From: Stappia indica
GTDB taxonomy: Bacteria; Pseudomonadota; Alphaproteobacteria; Rhizobiales; Stappiaceae
Reading direction: 5' to 3'
DNA length: 64,000 bases
NCBI RefSeq assembly: GCF_009789575.1
Contig: NZ_CP046908.1
Location: 2,521,001-2,585,000, forward strand
Part shown: piece by piece, positions 27,768 through 36,970 of the stretch
Position numbering within the stretch: position 1 is the stretch's first letter
How the letters are laid out: every line of letters begins with the position of its first letter
Program-made: the position numbers and the translations under genes
Notes under the pieces: model-generated
Database searches by the model: none
Told to the model about the DNA's origin: nothing
The model's input: only the letters and a program-made list of their open reading frames with translations

Positions 27768-28676
27768 TCAGCCGCGTCCCGGGGCGCCCTGCGCGACCGC
27801 CTGCCGTGCCCGGGATCCGAGCCTCAGGACCAGCGGCAGGGCGGCCACGACGAGCATCACGCCAAAGACCCACCAGGCCGGGCGGATCGAGTAGCGGAAG
27901 TCGAGATTGGCCGCGAGCACCCGCTCCGCCGGCACGCCGGTCGCCAGCGCGTACCACAGGTATTCGATGCCGGCGGTGGCAAGGCCGGCGAAGACAGCGA
28001 TCCCCGCCAGCACCAGCGGCGATGTCAGCCTCAGGCCCAGCTTGTGGGCGATGCGGCAGGCGAAGAGCGCCACCAGGAAGCCGGCCATCAGCACCGCCTC
28101 GGTCACGTCCGCCTTCGATTGCAGGAAGAAGTGGACCGTTGCCAGCACCGCGATGGCATAGGTCAGCCGGTGCAGCCGGTGCCAGGTCGGCCCCATCCGC
28201 CGGATCGCCCCGTCGGTCGAGGTCGCGGCAAGCGCCAGCAGCCCGAGAAGCGCGACGAAACCAATGGTGAGATAGACGCGCAGCACGATCTCGCTCGCGA
28301 CCTTGGCAAGGTCGAAGGATTGGTCGACCACATAGAGGCTGAGATGCGCCAGCGCGTACCCTGCCGCCGCCAGGCCCAGCATGCGGCGGATGCCGATGAG
28401 CTTGCCCCATCCGGATACCCGCCGCAGCGGGCTCACCAGCAGCGACAGCAGCAGGAAGCGGATCGCCCAGTCGCCGGTGCCGTGCAGCACCTCCGTCACC
28501 GGCTTGGCGCCGAGCGTGCCGGCGAGCAACCCGTAGGCGAGATGCGCGCCGGGCGCCAGGATCGCCAGCAACACCGCAAGCCCGAGCGGCGAGAAGCGCC
28601 CGTTGCGCTCGCGCCACGGGATATAGGCCCGATAGGCCGGGGTCCTGGTTGCGGATGCCTGCATCTGTCCACTCAC
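27768..28676 (-). CDS. MsrQ-like haem-binding ferric reductase transmembrane protein
   Basis: A 302-residue inner-membrane protein with about six to seven hydrophobic helices and the ferric-reductase-like domain. Haem-ligand histidines lie in LAHLSLY and in WHRLHRLTYAIAVLATVHFF. WHRLHRLTYAI with LLLSLLVSPLRR is typical of MsrQ (YedZ), which passes electrons to the periplasmic methionine-sulfoxide reductase MsrP. No msrP is adjacent: upstream lies only repeat DNA. The start is a GTG at 28676 with GGAGGG 8 nt upstream; an ATG at 28664 is the alternative. Confidence 0.8.
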   Translation of the reverse strand: MSGQMQASATRTPAYRAYIPWRERNGRFSPLGLAVLLAILAPGAHLAYGLLAGTLGAKPVTEVLHGTGDWAIRFLLLSLLVSPLRRVSGWGKLIGIRRMLGLAAAGYALAHLSLYVVDQSFDLAKVASEIVLRVYLTIGFVALLGLLALAATSTDGAIRRMGPTWHRLHRLTYAIAVLATVHFFLQSKADVTEAVLMAGFLVALFACRIAHKLGLRLTSPLVLAGIAVFAGLATAGIEYLWYALATGVPAERVLAANLDFRYSIRPAWWVFGVMLVVAALPLVLRLGSRARQAVAQGAPGRG

Positions 28677-29557
28677 TCGGTCTGCCCTCCAGCGCCGCCG
28701 TCACCGGACACATAGTCCTTCGCAAGGTGCAGGTCGCCGCACGCCTGTTCAAGCCTTGGTGAGGCCGCCGTGCACCGGCGTGAGGGAAAGCCCCGTTTGC
28801 GCCCGCCGAGCGACCGGCGCGCGCCTTCTCCGTCCTCCTGCGTCCTCCCCGCTCCGCCCTTTCGTTCGTCATTCCGGGCAAGGCGAAGCCGCACGCCGGG
28901 GCCCATTCGTTCCCAGAGCGGTGGCGACGGCACGCCTGCGCTCCCCTCACCCTCCCAGACGCACACCTATCCCCGCGTCTTCCCGGGCAAGCGAAGCGCG
29001 ACCCGGGACCGGCGAGCCGAGGGCCTCTCGACAGCGCTCCCGGACACAACCACACCCACCGTGCCTCCCCGATCCCGGATCTTCGGCCTTCGGCCTCGTC
29101 CGGGAAGACGCGGGGATAGGGTTGAGCGCAGGAGCGACGGAAACGATCCTCCGACGAGAATCCCATCCGCAGGATGTCATCCCGGTTTCGGCAAAGCCGA
29201 AGACCGGGAACCAGTAACCCCGAACGATTGAGCCCGAGCCGCAGCGGTGCCGCGGATGACCCTCGCCAAGGCTGGAGTTTCTGCCTTCGCGCCGTCCCCC
29301 GGTCCGGCGGATACTGGATACCTGCCTTCGCAGGTATGACAGCGGAGGGTGGAACGAGCACCGCCCGCCTCATACCTGCCGAAGGTGCCAATGGGTCCGG
29401 CTCTCCCGGGCGACGTTCGCCCCGCACGCCCCTTTCCCCCCTTGAGGGGGAGATGTCGGCGCAGCCGACAGAGGGGGGTGAGCAGCGCCAGCGACGACAC
29501 GCCGCGACCAGAAACACAAATGGCAGCCGAACCGCCCGCTCCGCCGTTCACCGCCCA
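28677..29557. repeat. Island of intergenic repeat elements, no gene
   Basis: About 0.9 kb without a credible gene and full of short inverted repeats. CCTATCCCCGCGTCTTCCCGG at 28966-28986 is inverted perfectly at 29100-29120. A hairpin with stems TCCCGGT-TTCGGC and GCCGAA-ACCGGGA sits at 29180-29209. ATACCTGC/GCAGGTAT forms a hairpin at 29318-29337. The unit CCCCTTGAGGGGGAGATGTC plus TGTCGGC-GCA-GCCGACA lies at 29436-29480. The last type is familiar from intergenic regions of many Hyphomicrobiales. Frames on both strands are open only because the DNA is GC-rich. Confidence 0.7.
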
Positions 29558-29591
29558 AAAAACAAAAGGGCCGACGCAAGCGCCGGCCCTT
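29558..29591 (-). terminator. Rho-independent terminator of leuD
   Basis: On the minus strand a GGGCCGGCGC/GCGTCGGCCC stem (29568-29589, one wobble or mismatch) is followed by TTTTGTTTTTT. It begins 22 nt after the leuD stop. It separates leuD and argC from the repeat island. Confidence 0.8.
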
Positions 29592-29613
29592 TGCAATGAA
29601 AAACGGTCCGCCC

Positions 29614-30219
29614 TCAGATCCAGGGGCGCTCGCCGTCGACCTTGGTCTCGAAAGCACCGATGGACGGGGCCTTTTCCATCGTCAGGCCGATGTCGTCGAG
29701 ACCGTTGAGCAGGCAGTGCTTGCGGAACGGGTCGATGTCGAAGCCGATCGAGCCGCCGTCGGGGCCGCGGATCTCCTGGGCTTCCAGGTCGACCGTCAGC
29801 GTCGCGTTGGCGCCGCGCCTGGCGTCGTCCATCAGCTTGTCGAGGTCTTCCTGGCTCACCACGATCGGCAGGATGCCGTTCTTGAAGCAGTTATTGTAGA
29901 AAATGTCGGCGAAGCTGGTGGAGATCACGCAGCGGATGCCGTAGTCGAGCAGCGCCCACGGCGCGTGCTCGCGGCTCGAGCCGCAGCCGAAATTGTCGCC
30001 GGCGACCAGGATCCGCGCCTTGCGATAGGCCGGCTGGTTCAGCACGAAATCCGGGTTCTCGGCGCCGTCGTCAAGCGTCCGCATCTCGTGGAACAGCGCG
30101 GAGCCGAGGCCGGTGCGCTTGATCGTCTTGAGGAACTGCTTCGGGATGATCATGTCCGTGTCGATGTTGATGATCGGCAGCGGCGCGGCGACCCCGGTCA
30201 GCGTGGTGAATTTTTCCAT
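29614..30219 (-). CDS. leuD: 3-isopropylmalate dehydratase small subunit
   Basis: A 201-residue LeuD, the swivel domain that pairs with LeuC to isomerise 2- to 3-isopropylmalate in leucine synthesis. Diagnostic segments are [48 protein letters not shown] and [20 protein letters not shown] site precedes the ATG. The partner leuC is in this window too, but 29 kb away. argC lies 27 nt upstream in the same direction, so the two may share a transcript. Confidence 0.96.
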   Translation of the reverse strand: MEKFTTLTGVAAPLPIINIDTDMIIPKQFLKTIKRTGLGSALFHEMRTLDDGAENPDFVLNQPAYRKARILVAGDNFGCGSSREHAPWALLDYGIRCVISTSFADIFYNNCFKNGILPIVVSQEDLDKLMDDARRGANATLTVDLEAQEIRGPDGGSIGFDIDPFRKHCLLNGLDDIGLTMEKAPSIGAFETKVDGERPWI

Positions 30220-30246
30220 GGGCGTTTCTCCTGCGAAAACGGACGA

Positions 30247-31197
30247 TCAGGCGGCAAGGCTCGTGGCGGCGTCGACACCGAGCATCAGGTTGAGATTCTG
30301 CACGGCGGCGCCCGAGGCGCCCTTGCCGAGATTGTCGTAGACGGCCATCAGCACCACCTGCGCCCGCGCATCGTTGGCGAAGACATGCAGGCGCATGCGG
30401 TTGGTGCCGTTGAAGGTCTCCGGATCGAGGTCCGGCGCCTTGTCGGAGCCGCTGAGCGGCGCGACATCGACGAAGGAGCCCTGCAGCGCGCCGTAATGCG
30501 CCTCCAGCGCGCCGTGGATCTCGGCCGCGCTCGGCGCCTTGGCAAGGCTCTCGAGGCGCAGCGGCACCGCCGTCACCATGCCTTGCGCGAAATTGCCGAC
30601 CGCCGGCACGAAGATCGGCGTTGCGGCAAGACCGGCAAAGCGCGTCATCTCCGGCAGGTGCTTGTGGTTGAGGCTGAGCGCGTAAGGCAGGAAGGCCGGC
30701 TTGGCGGCGCCGTCCGCCTCGTAGGCCTCGATCATCTGCCGCCCGCCGCCGGAATAGCCGGAGATGGCGTTGACCGTCACCGGATGATCGGCCGGCAGCA
30801 GCCCGGCATCGATCAGCGGCCGCAGGCAGGCGATCACCCCTTGCGGGTAGCAGCCCGGATTGGCGACGCGCTTGGAGGCGGCGATCGCCGCGCCCTGCCC
30901 GGCGGCCATCTCGGCAAAGCCGTAGTCCCAGCCCTCAGTCACCCGGTGCGCCGTCGAGGCGTCGATCACCCGCGTGGTGTCGTTCTCGATCAGGGCGACG
31001 CTCTCGCGCGCCGCATCGTCCGGCAGGCAGAGGATCGTCACGTCGCAGGCGTTGAGCAGCTCGGCGCGTGCGCCGAGGTCCTTGCGCCGCTCCGGCGCGA
31101 TGGACAGGAGCTCCAGGTCGCGGCGACGGGCAAGGCGCTCGCGGATCTGCAGACCCGTCGTGCCGGCTTCGCCGTCGATGAACACTTTCGCGACCAT
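30247..31197 (-). CDS. argC: N-acetyl-gamma-glutamyl-phosphate reductase, type 2
   Basis: A 316-residue ArgC of the short type-2 class common in alphaproteobacteria, the NADPH-dependent third step of arginine synthesis. The nucleotide-binding start [13 protein letters not shown] and the catalytic cysteine Cys116 in [10 protein letters not shown] are present, as are SGYSGGGR and [14 protein letters not shown] site lies 5 nt before the ATG. It sits directly upstream of leuD. Confidence 0.95.
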   Translation of the reverse strand: MVAKVFIDGEAGTTGLQIRERLARRRDLELLSIAPERRKDLGARAELLNACDVTILCLPDDAARESVALIENDTTRVIDASTAHRVTEGWDYGFAEMAAGQGAAIAASKRVANPGCYPQGVIACLRPLIDAGLLPADHPVTVNAISGYSGGGRQMIEAYEADGAAKPAFLPYALSLNHKHLPEMTRFAGLAATPIFVPAVGNFAQGMVTAVPLRLESLAKAPSAAEIHGALEAHYGALQGSFVDVAPLSGSDKAPDLDPETFNGTNRMRLHVFANDARAQVVLMAVYDNLGKGASGAAVQNLNLMLGVDAATSLAA

Positions 31198-31339
31198 GGC
31201 TTGTCTCCGTGAAAAGAACGACCCTGCCGGCGGGCGAAACGGCTCCGCCTGTCGGCACGGGCTTGCGTTCTACACCAGGGCGGTGCCCCTTGTCATGTGG
31301 CAGGGCGCATGTCGGCGCGATCCGCGCGCGCCGCTCGCC

Positions 31340-31927
31340 TCACACCTTGGCCGGCTGGCGCGCCATCGCATGATAGTCCGGGTTGGGCCGCATGTCGGTC
31401 GCCGCCGCCACCCGGTTCGACATGTTGAAGAAAGCCGCGACCGCCGCAATGTCCCAGATGTCCCGGTCGGAAAAGCCGGCATCGCGCAGGGCCTGCCGGT
31501 CGCCCTCCAGCATCTCCGCCGGCCGCTCGGTCAGCTTCACCGAGAAGTCGAGCATCGCCCGGTGGCGCGGCGACAGCTCGGCGACGCGGTAGTTCATCAC
31601 CATCAGCTCGCCCAGCTCCGGATCGCCGGACAACTGCCGCACCGCCGCCCCGTGCGCAGTCAGGCAGTAGAAGCAGCGGTTCACCGCCGACACCGCCACG
31701 GCGATCATCTCGCGCTCCAGCTTGCTGAGGCCGCTGTCGGCCAGCATCAGGTCGTTGTACATCTGGGTGAAGGCGGAGAGCTTCGCCTCACTGAACGCAT
31801 AGGCCGCGAGCACGTTCGGCACCATGCCGAGCTTCTCGCGGCACTTGTCGAAATAGGCGCGCGTCGCCTCGCTGAGCTCGCCCTCGTCCTCGATCGCCAG
31901 CGCGATCGGCCGCTCCGTTGCGTTCAT
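31340..31927 (-). CDS. AhpD-like alkylhydroperoxidase (peroxidase-related)
   Basis: A 195-residue all-helical protein of the carboxymuconolactone decarboxylase/AhpD superfamily. The redox CxxC is Cys85-Cys88 in NRCFYCLTAHGA, with the helix SKLEREMIAVAVSAVN ahead of it. The pattern matches the peroxidase-related subfamily that reduces peroxides with a thiol pair and a proton relay histidine. GGGAGGA precedes the ATG. It is monocistronic and divergent from the glutamate dehydrogenase gene. Confidence 0.85.
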   Translation of the reverse strand: MNATERPIALAIEDEGELSEATRAYFDKCREKLGMVPNVLAAYAFSEAKLSAFTQMYNDLMLADSGLSKLEREMIAVAVSAVNRCFYCLTAHGAAVRQLSGDPELGELMVMNYRVAELSPRHRAMLDFSVKLTERPAEMLEGDRQALRDAGFSDRDIWDIAAVAAFFNMSNRVAAATDMRPNPDYHAMARQPAKV

Positions 31928-32173
31928 GTCATGCTCCTCCCTTACATATGGCCGCGTCGTCGGTCCGCCCCTCCCCGAATTCGGACACCTTTGACCGATA
32001 GCGGTGAATCCGGCTCGGGAAAGGATTCCCTCGCGCTCCTACTCGCTCTAGCATGCCGTGCTACCGGCGGCGACCGCGGGATGCACCCCGCGCCAGCCAT
32101 GTCCGGTGCAAACATGAGAACCGGGCGCGATCGGACGAGACCCGTTCAGTAAGACCCGGATGGTGGGGGACCA

Positions 32174-35100
32174 ATGCCCGAAGCACGTGAGCAAGCAAAA
32201 GCCCGATTGATCGACACGGTGGTCGCGGCGCTCGAGCCCGAGATCGGGGAGTTCGCGCGCGCCCTGTTCGCCCGCGGCGCGGCCGAGGATGTCGTCAGCT
32301 ATCCGGCGGCGGACCTCGTCGCCCTCGCCCGCACAGCCTGGGCCGAGATGGCGAGCCATCCGCTCGGCACCCATCGCATCCACATCTACAACCCCGCCCC
32401 CGCCGGCGAGGGCAGCCGCGCCGACGAGATCACCGTCGTCGAGATCTTCAACGACAACATGCCGTTCCTGGTCGATTCGGTGATGGGCGAGCTGCAGGCG
32501 AGCGGCTTCGAGGCCCGCCTCGTGCTGCACCCGATCCTCGCGGTCGAGCGCGATGCCGACGGCCGCCTCCTCGCCTGCCACGGCACGGCGAAGGCCAAGA
32601 CCGAAGGCGCCCGCCGCGAGAGCGTCATCCACATCCATGTCGGGCGGATCGACGCCAGCATCGAGCGCGAGCAGCTCGCCGAGCGCCTCGACGCCGTGAT
32701 GAAGGACGTGCGCGCCGCCGTCACCGACTGGAAGCCGATGCGCGAGCGCCTCGCCGACGCCATCGCCACCTACAAGAACACCCCGCCGCCGGTGCCGGTC
32801 GACGAGCTCGCCGAGGCGATCCAGTTCCTGGAATGGCTCGCCGCCGACAACTTCACCCTGCTCGGCATGCGCGAATACTATTTCGAGGGCGGCGTGGCGG
32901 AAGGCGAGCTGTCGCACCGCCGCGGCTCGGGCCTCGGCCTGCTCGCAGATCCGGACGTGCGCGTCCTGCGCCGCGGCTCGGAATTCGTCGTCATCACGCC
33001 GGAGATCCGCGAGTTCCTGATGAAGCCGGAGCCGCTGATCGTCTCCAAGGCCAATGTCAGGAGCCGGGTCCATCGCCGCGTCCACATGGACTATGTCGGC
33101 GTCAAGCTGTTCGACGACACCGGCGAGCTCGCCGGCGAGCTGCGCATCGTCGGCCTGCTCACCGCCACCGCCTATACGCTGTCCACCGGCAGCATCCCCT
33201 TCCTGCGGCGCAAGGTCGACAGCGTGCTGGCGCGGGCCGGCTACGACCCGGAGAGCCATTCGGGCCGGGCGCTGACCAACGTGCTGGAGAGCTATCCGCG
33301 CGACGAGCTGTTCCAGATCGACCCGGACCTGCTTTACGACTTCACCCTGGCCATCCTGCAGCTCGACGAGCGCCCGCGCATCCGCGTGCTCGCCCGCCGC
33401 GACCGGTTCGACCGGTTCGTGTCGATCCTGTGCTACGTGCCGCGCGACCGCTACACGACCGAGGTGCGCCTGAAGATCGGCGCCTATCTCGCCAAGGTCT
33501 ATGACGGCCGCCTGTCGGCCTGGTACGTCACCTATCCCGAAGGCCCGCTCGCCCGCGTCCACTTCATCGTCGGCCGCGACAGCGGCGAGACGCCCGATCC
33601 GTCCCAGGAGGATCTGGAGCAGGCGGTCGCCGGCATCGTCCGCACCTGGGCCGACGGCTTCCGCGAGGCCCTGCGCGCCGCCTATGGCGGCAACAAGGCG
33701 CTGGAAAAGGCCGCCCGCTATGCCGATGCCTTCCAGGCCGGCTACCGCGAGGTCTATGGCGGCGAGACGGCGCTGGAGGACATCCGCATCGTCGAGAAGC
33801 TGAGCGAGGCGTCCGACACCGCCCTCACCTTCTCCCGCCGGTCGCAGGACGCGCCCAACCGCGTCGTGCTCAAGGTCTATCACCACCTGGTGCCGATCCC
33901 GCTGTCGGCCCGCGTGCCGATCCTGGAGAACATCGGCTTCAAGGTGATCAACGAGCGCACCTACCGCATCACCCCGGCCGACCGGCCGCTCGCCTATCTG
34001 CACGAGCTGTCGCTGGAGCCGGCGGGCGGCGGCGACATCGACCTCACCGACGACCTGCGCAGCCGCCTGGAGGCGATCTTCCTGGCGATCTGGCGCGGCC
34101 AGGCGGAATCCGACGGCTACAACGCGTTGGTGCTCAGTGCCGGGCTCGCCTGGCGCGACATCGCCATGCTGCGCGCCCTGTCGCGCTACCTGCGCCAGGC
34201 CGGCATCCGCTATTCCGAGGACTACATGTGGCGGACGCTGAACCGCTACAGCGACGTCGCGGCCCGGCTGGTCGGGCTGTTCCACCTGCGCTTCGATCCC
34301 GATCTGGACGGCTCCGACCGCTCGCTCGGCGCGGCCCGCGTCGAGCAGGAGATCACCGACGCGCTCGACAAGGTCGACAGCCTCGACGACGACCGCATCC
34401 TGCGCCGCTTCGGCAATGTCATCGCCGCCATGCTGCGCACCAACTTCTTCCAGCTCGACGCGCACGGTCAGCCGAAGCCGACCTTCGCCTTCAAGCTGGA
34501 CCCGCAGCGCATCGAGGAGCTGCCGCTGCCGCGGCCCTTCCGCGAGATCTTCGTCTACAGCCCGCGGGTCGAGGGCGTGCACCTGCGCTTCGGCAAGGTG
34601 GCGCGCGGCGGCCTGCGCTGGTCCGACCGGGCGCAGGACTTCCGCACCGAGGTGCTGGGCCTCGTCAAGGCGCAGCAGGTCAAGAACGCGGTGATCGTGC
34701 CGGTCGGTGCCAAGGGCGGCTTCGTGCCCAAGCTTCTGCCGGAGGGCGGCAGCCGCGACGAGGTCTTCGCCGAAGGCACCAAGGCCTACAAGATCTTCAT
34801 CTCCTCGCTGCTCGACGTCACCGACAACCTGTCGGGCGACAAGGTCTGGGCGCCCGAGCGTGTCGTGCGCCACGACGAGGACGACCCCTATCTGGTCGTC
34901 GCCGCCGACAAGGGCACCGCGACCTTCTCCGACACGGCCAACGGCATCTCGGAAAGCCGCAACTTCTGGCTCGGCGACGCCTTCGCCTCCGGCGGCTCGG
35001 CCGGCTACGACCACAAGAAGATGGCGATCACCGCGCGCGGCGCCTGGGAGGCGGTCAAGCGGCACTTCCGCGAGATGAACCGCGACATCCAGAGCGAGCC

Positions 35101-36970
35101 CTTCACCGTCGCCGGCGTCGGCGACATGTCGGGCGACGTGTTCGGCAACGGCATGCTGCTGTCGAAGCAGATCCGCCTGGTCGCCGCCTTCGACCATCGC
35201 GACATCTTCCTCGATCCCGATCCGGACGCGGCCGTGAGCTGGGAGGAGCGCAAGCGCGTCTTCGACCTCGGCCGCTCCTCGTGGAACGACTACAACACCG
35301 CCCTGATCTCGGAGGGCGGCGGCATCTTCTCGCGCCAGGCCAAGTCGATCCCGCTGTCGCCGCAGGTGCAGGAGATGCTCGGCCTTTCCAAGGCCAAGGC
35401 AACGCCCCAGGAGGTGATGAACGCCATCCTGAAGATGAAGGTCGACCTGCTGTGGTTCGGCGGCATCGGCACCTATATCCGCTCCGCGAAGGAGAGCGAT
35501 GCGGATGTCGGCGACCGTGCCAACGACGCGATCCGCGTCACCGCCGACCAGGTCGGCGCCAGGGTCATCGGCGAGGGCGCCAATCTCGGCATGACCCAGC
35601 TCGCCCGCATCGCCTTCAACCGGCGCGGCGGCCGCAGCAACTCCGACGCCATCGACAACTCCGCCGGCGTCAACTCCTCCGACATGGAGGTCAACATCAA
35701 GATCGCGCTCGGCGCGGCCGTTCGGGCCAACCGCCTGTCCGTCGCCGACCGAAACGTGCTGCTGGCGGCGATGACCGACGAGGTCGCCGACCTGGTGCTG
35801 CGCAACAACTACCTGCAGACGCTGGCGATCAGCCTGACGGAAGCGCGCGGCATGGAGGATTTCGGCTACCAGCGGCGGATGATGCGCCAGCTGGAGCAGG
35901 CGGGCCTGCTCGACCGCACGGTCGAGCAGCTGCCCGACGAGGCGGCCCTCGACGAGCTTGCAGCCAGCGAGGCCGGCCTCACCCGCGCCGAGATCGGCGT
36001 GCTGCTCGCCTATGCCAAGATCACCCTGTTCGACCGGCTGCTCGACAGTTCGGTGCCGGACGACAGCTATCTCGCCCGCGAGCTCTTCCGCTACTTCCCG
36101 CCCGAAATGCAGGAAGCCTATGCGGCGGAGATCGAGGGACACCGGCTGCGGCGCGAGATCATCTCGACGATGCTCGCCAACTCGATGATCAACCGCGGCG
36201 GGCCGACCTTCCTCACCCGCATCGCCGACCAGACCGGCGCCGATCCGGCGCAGATCGCCCAGGCCTTCGCCGCCGTGCGCGACGCCTACGGCCTGACGAT
36301 CCTCAACGGCGAGATCGACGCACTCGACACCCTGATCGACGGCCAGATCCAGCTCGGCCTCTACCGCGCGGTGCAGGACCTGGTGCTGGAACAGACGGTC
36401 TGGTTCCTGCGCAATGTCACCTTCGAGGGCGGGCTGCAGTCCATCGTCACCCGCTTCGGCAGCGGCATCGACACGCTGGCGCCGGTGCTGGCCGGCGTGG
36501 TGCAGCCGGCGCTGAGGGCCGAGATCGAGGCGGAGACCCAGCGCCTCGCCGATGCCGGCGTTCCCGATCCGCTGGCCGCCCGCATCGCCCGCCTGCCGGT
36601 CGAGGCCGAGCTGCCGGACATCGTGCTGATCGCCGAGCAGACCGGGCGCGAGCTCACCGATGTCGCCGAGGTCTTCTTCCGCGTCGCCGGCCACTTCCGC
36701 CTCGGCGCCATGGAGGCCAAGGCACGCAGCCTGAAGATCTCCGACTACTATGACGGTCTGGCGCTCGACCGGGCGCGGGCGACCCTTGCCGGCGCCCATC
36801 GCGACGTCACCGCCGAGGCGCTGGCCGCCGGCGGCTTCGATGCCTGGCTTGCCGCCAACGAGGCGCGCGTCGCGCGCACCGCACGGGCGGCGGGCGAGAT
36901 CATCGAGGGCGATCTCTCCGTGTCGAAGTTCTCCGTCGCCGCCGGCCTGCTCGCAGAGCTCGCCGGATGA
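32174..36970 (+). CDS. NAD-specific glutamate dehydrogenase, large (about 180 kDa) class
   Basis: A 1598-residue enzyme of the large NAD-GDH class (bacterial GdhB/GDH-180), which oxidises glutamate to 2-oxoglutarate and ammonia. A long N-terminal ACT-like regulatory region is followed by the catalytic domain with KVARGGLRWSDRAQDFRTEV, the substrate-binding PVGAKGGFVPK and KDG-like loops. A nucleotide-binding domain (GVGDMSGDVFGNGML, FGGIGTYI, GEGANLGMTQ) and a helical C-terminus complete it. Length is normal. TGGGGGA precedes the ATG. The stop overlaps the start of the MFS gene. It can return amino-acid nitrogen as ammonia, tying in with the urease cluster metabolically only. Confidence 0.97.
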   Translation: MPEAREQAKARLIDTVVAALEPEIGEFARALFARGAAEDVVSYPAADLVALARTAWAEMASHPLGTHRIHIYNPAPAGEGSRADEITVVEIFNDNMPFLVDSVMGELQASGFEARLVLHPILAVERDADGRLLACHGTAKAKTEGARRESVIHIHVGRIDASIEREQLAERLDAVMKDVRAAVTDWKPMRERLADAIATYKNTPPPVPVDELAEAIQFLEWLAADNFTLLGMREYYFEGGVAEGELSHRRGSGLGLLADPDVRVLRRGSEFVVITPEIREFLMKPEPLIVSKANVRSRVHRRVHMDYVGVKLFDDTGELAGELRIVGLLTATAYTLSTGSIPFLRRKVDSVLARAGYDPESHSGRALTNVLESYPRDELFQIDPDLLYDFTLAILQLDERPRIRVLARRDRFDRFVSILCYVPRDRYTTEVRLKIGAYLAKVYDGRLSAWYVTYPEGPLARVHFIVGRDSGETPDPSQEDLEQAVAGIVRTWADGFREALRAAYGGNKALEKAARYADAFQAGYREVYGGETALEDIRIVEKLSEASDTALTFSRRSQDAPNRVVLKVYHHLVPIPLSARVPILENIGFKVINERTYRITPADRPLAYLHELSLEPAGGGDIDLTDDLRSRLEAIFLAIWRGQAESDGYNALVLSAGLAWRDIAMLRALSRYLRQAGIRYSEDYMWRTLNRYSDVAARLVGLFHLRFDPDLDGSDRSLGAARVEQEITDALDKVDSLDDDRILRRFGNVIAAMLRTNFFQLDAHGQPKPTFAFKLDPQRIEELPLPRPFREIFVYSPRVEGVHLRFGKVARGGLRWSDRAQDFRTEVLGLVKAQQVKNAVIVPVGAKGGFVPKLLPEGGSRDEVFAEGTKAYKIFISSLLDVTDNLSGDKVWAPERVVRHDEDDPYLVVAADKGTATFSDTANGISESRNFWLGDAFASGGSAGYDHKKMAITARGAWEAVKRHFREMNRDIQSEPFTVAGVGDMSGDVFGNGMLLSKQIRLVAAFDHRDIFLDPDPDAAVSWEERKRVFDLGRSSWNDYNTALISEGGGIFSRQAKSIPLSPQVQEMLGLSKAKATPQEVMNAILKMKVDLLWFGGIGTYIRSAKESDADVGDRANDAIRVTADQVGARVIGEGANLGMTQLARIAFNRRGGRSNSDAIDNSAGVNSSDMEVNIKIALGAAVRANRLSVADRNVLLAAMTDEVADLVLRNNYLQTLAISLTEARGMEDFGYQRRMMRQLEQAGLLDRTVEQLPDEAALDELAASEAGLTRAEIGVLLAYAKITLFDRLLDSSVPDDSYLARELFRYFPPEMQEAYAAEIEGHRLRREIISTMLANSMINRGGPTFLTRIADQTGADPAQIAQAFAAVRDAYGLTILNGEIDALDTLIDGQIQLGLYRAVQDLVLEQTVWFLRNVTFEGGLQSIVTRFGSGIDTLAPVLAGVVQPALRAEIEAETQRLADAGVPDPLAARIARLPVEAELPDIVLIAEQTGRELTDVAEVFFRVAGHFRLGAMEAKARSLKISDYYDGLALDRARATLAGAHRDVTAEALAAGGFDAWLAANEARVARTARAAGEIIEGDLSVSKFSVAAGLLAELAG

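Noticed and set aside
28756-29599. Several overlapping frames of 95-153 codons in the repeat island
   Set aside because: They are built from the repeats, present on both strands and in several frames, with no consistent start or domain.
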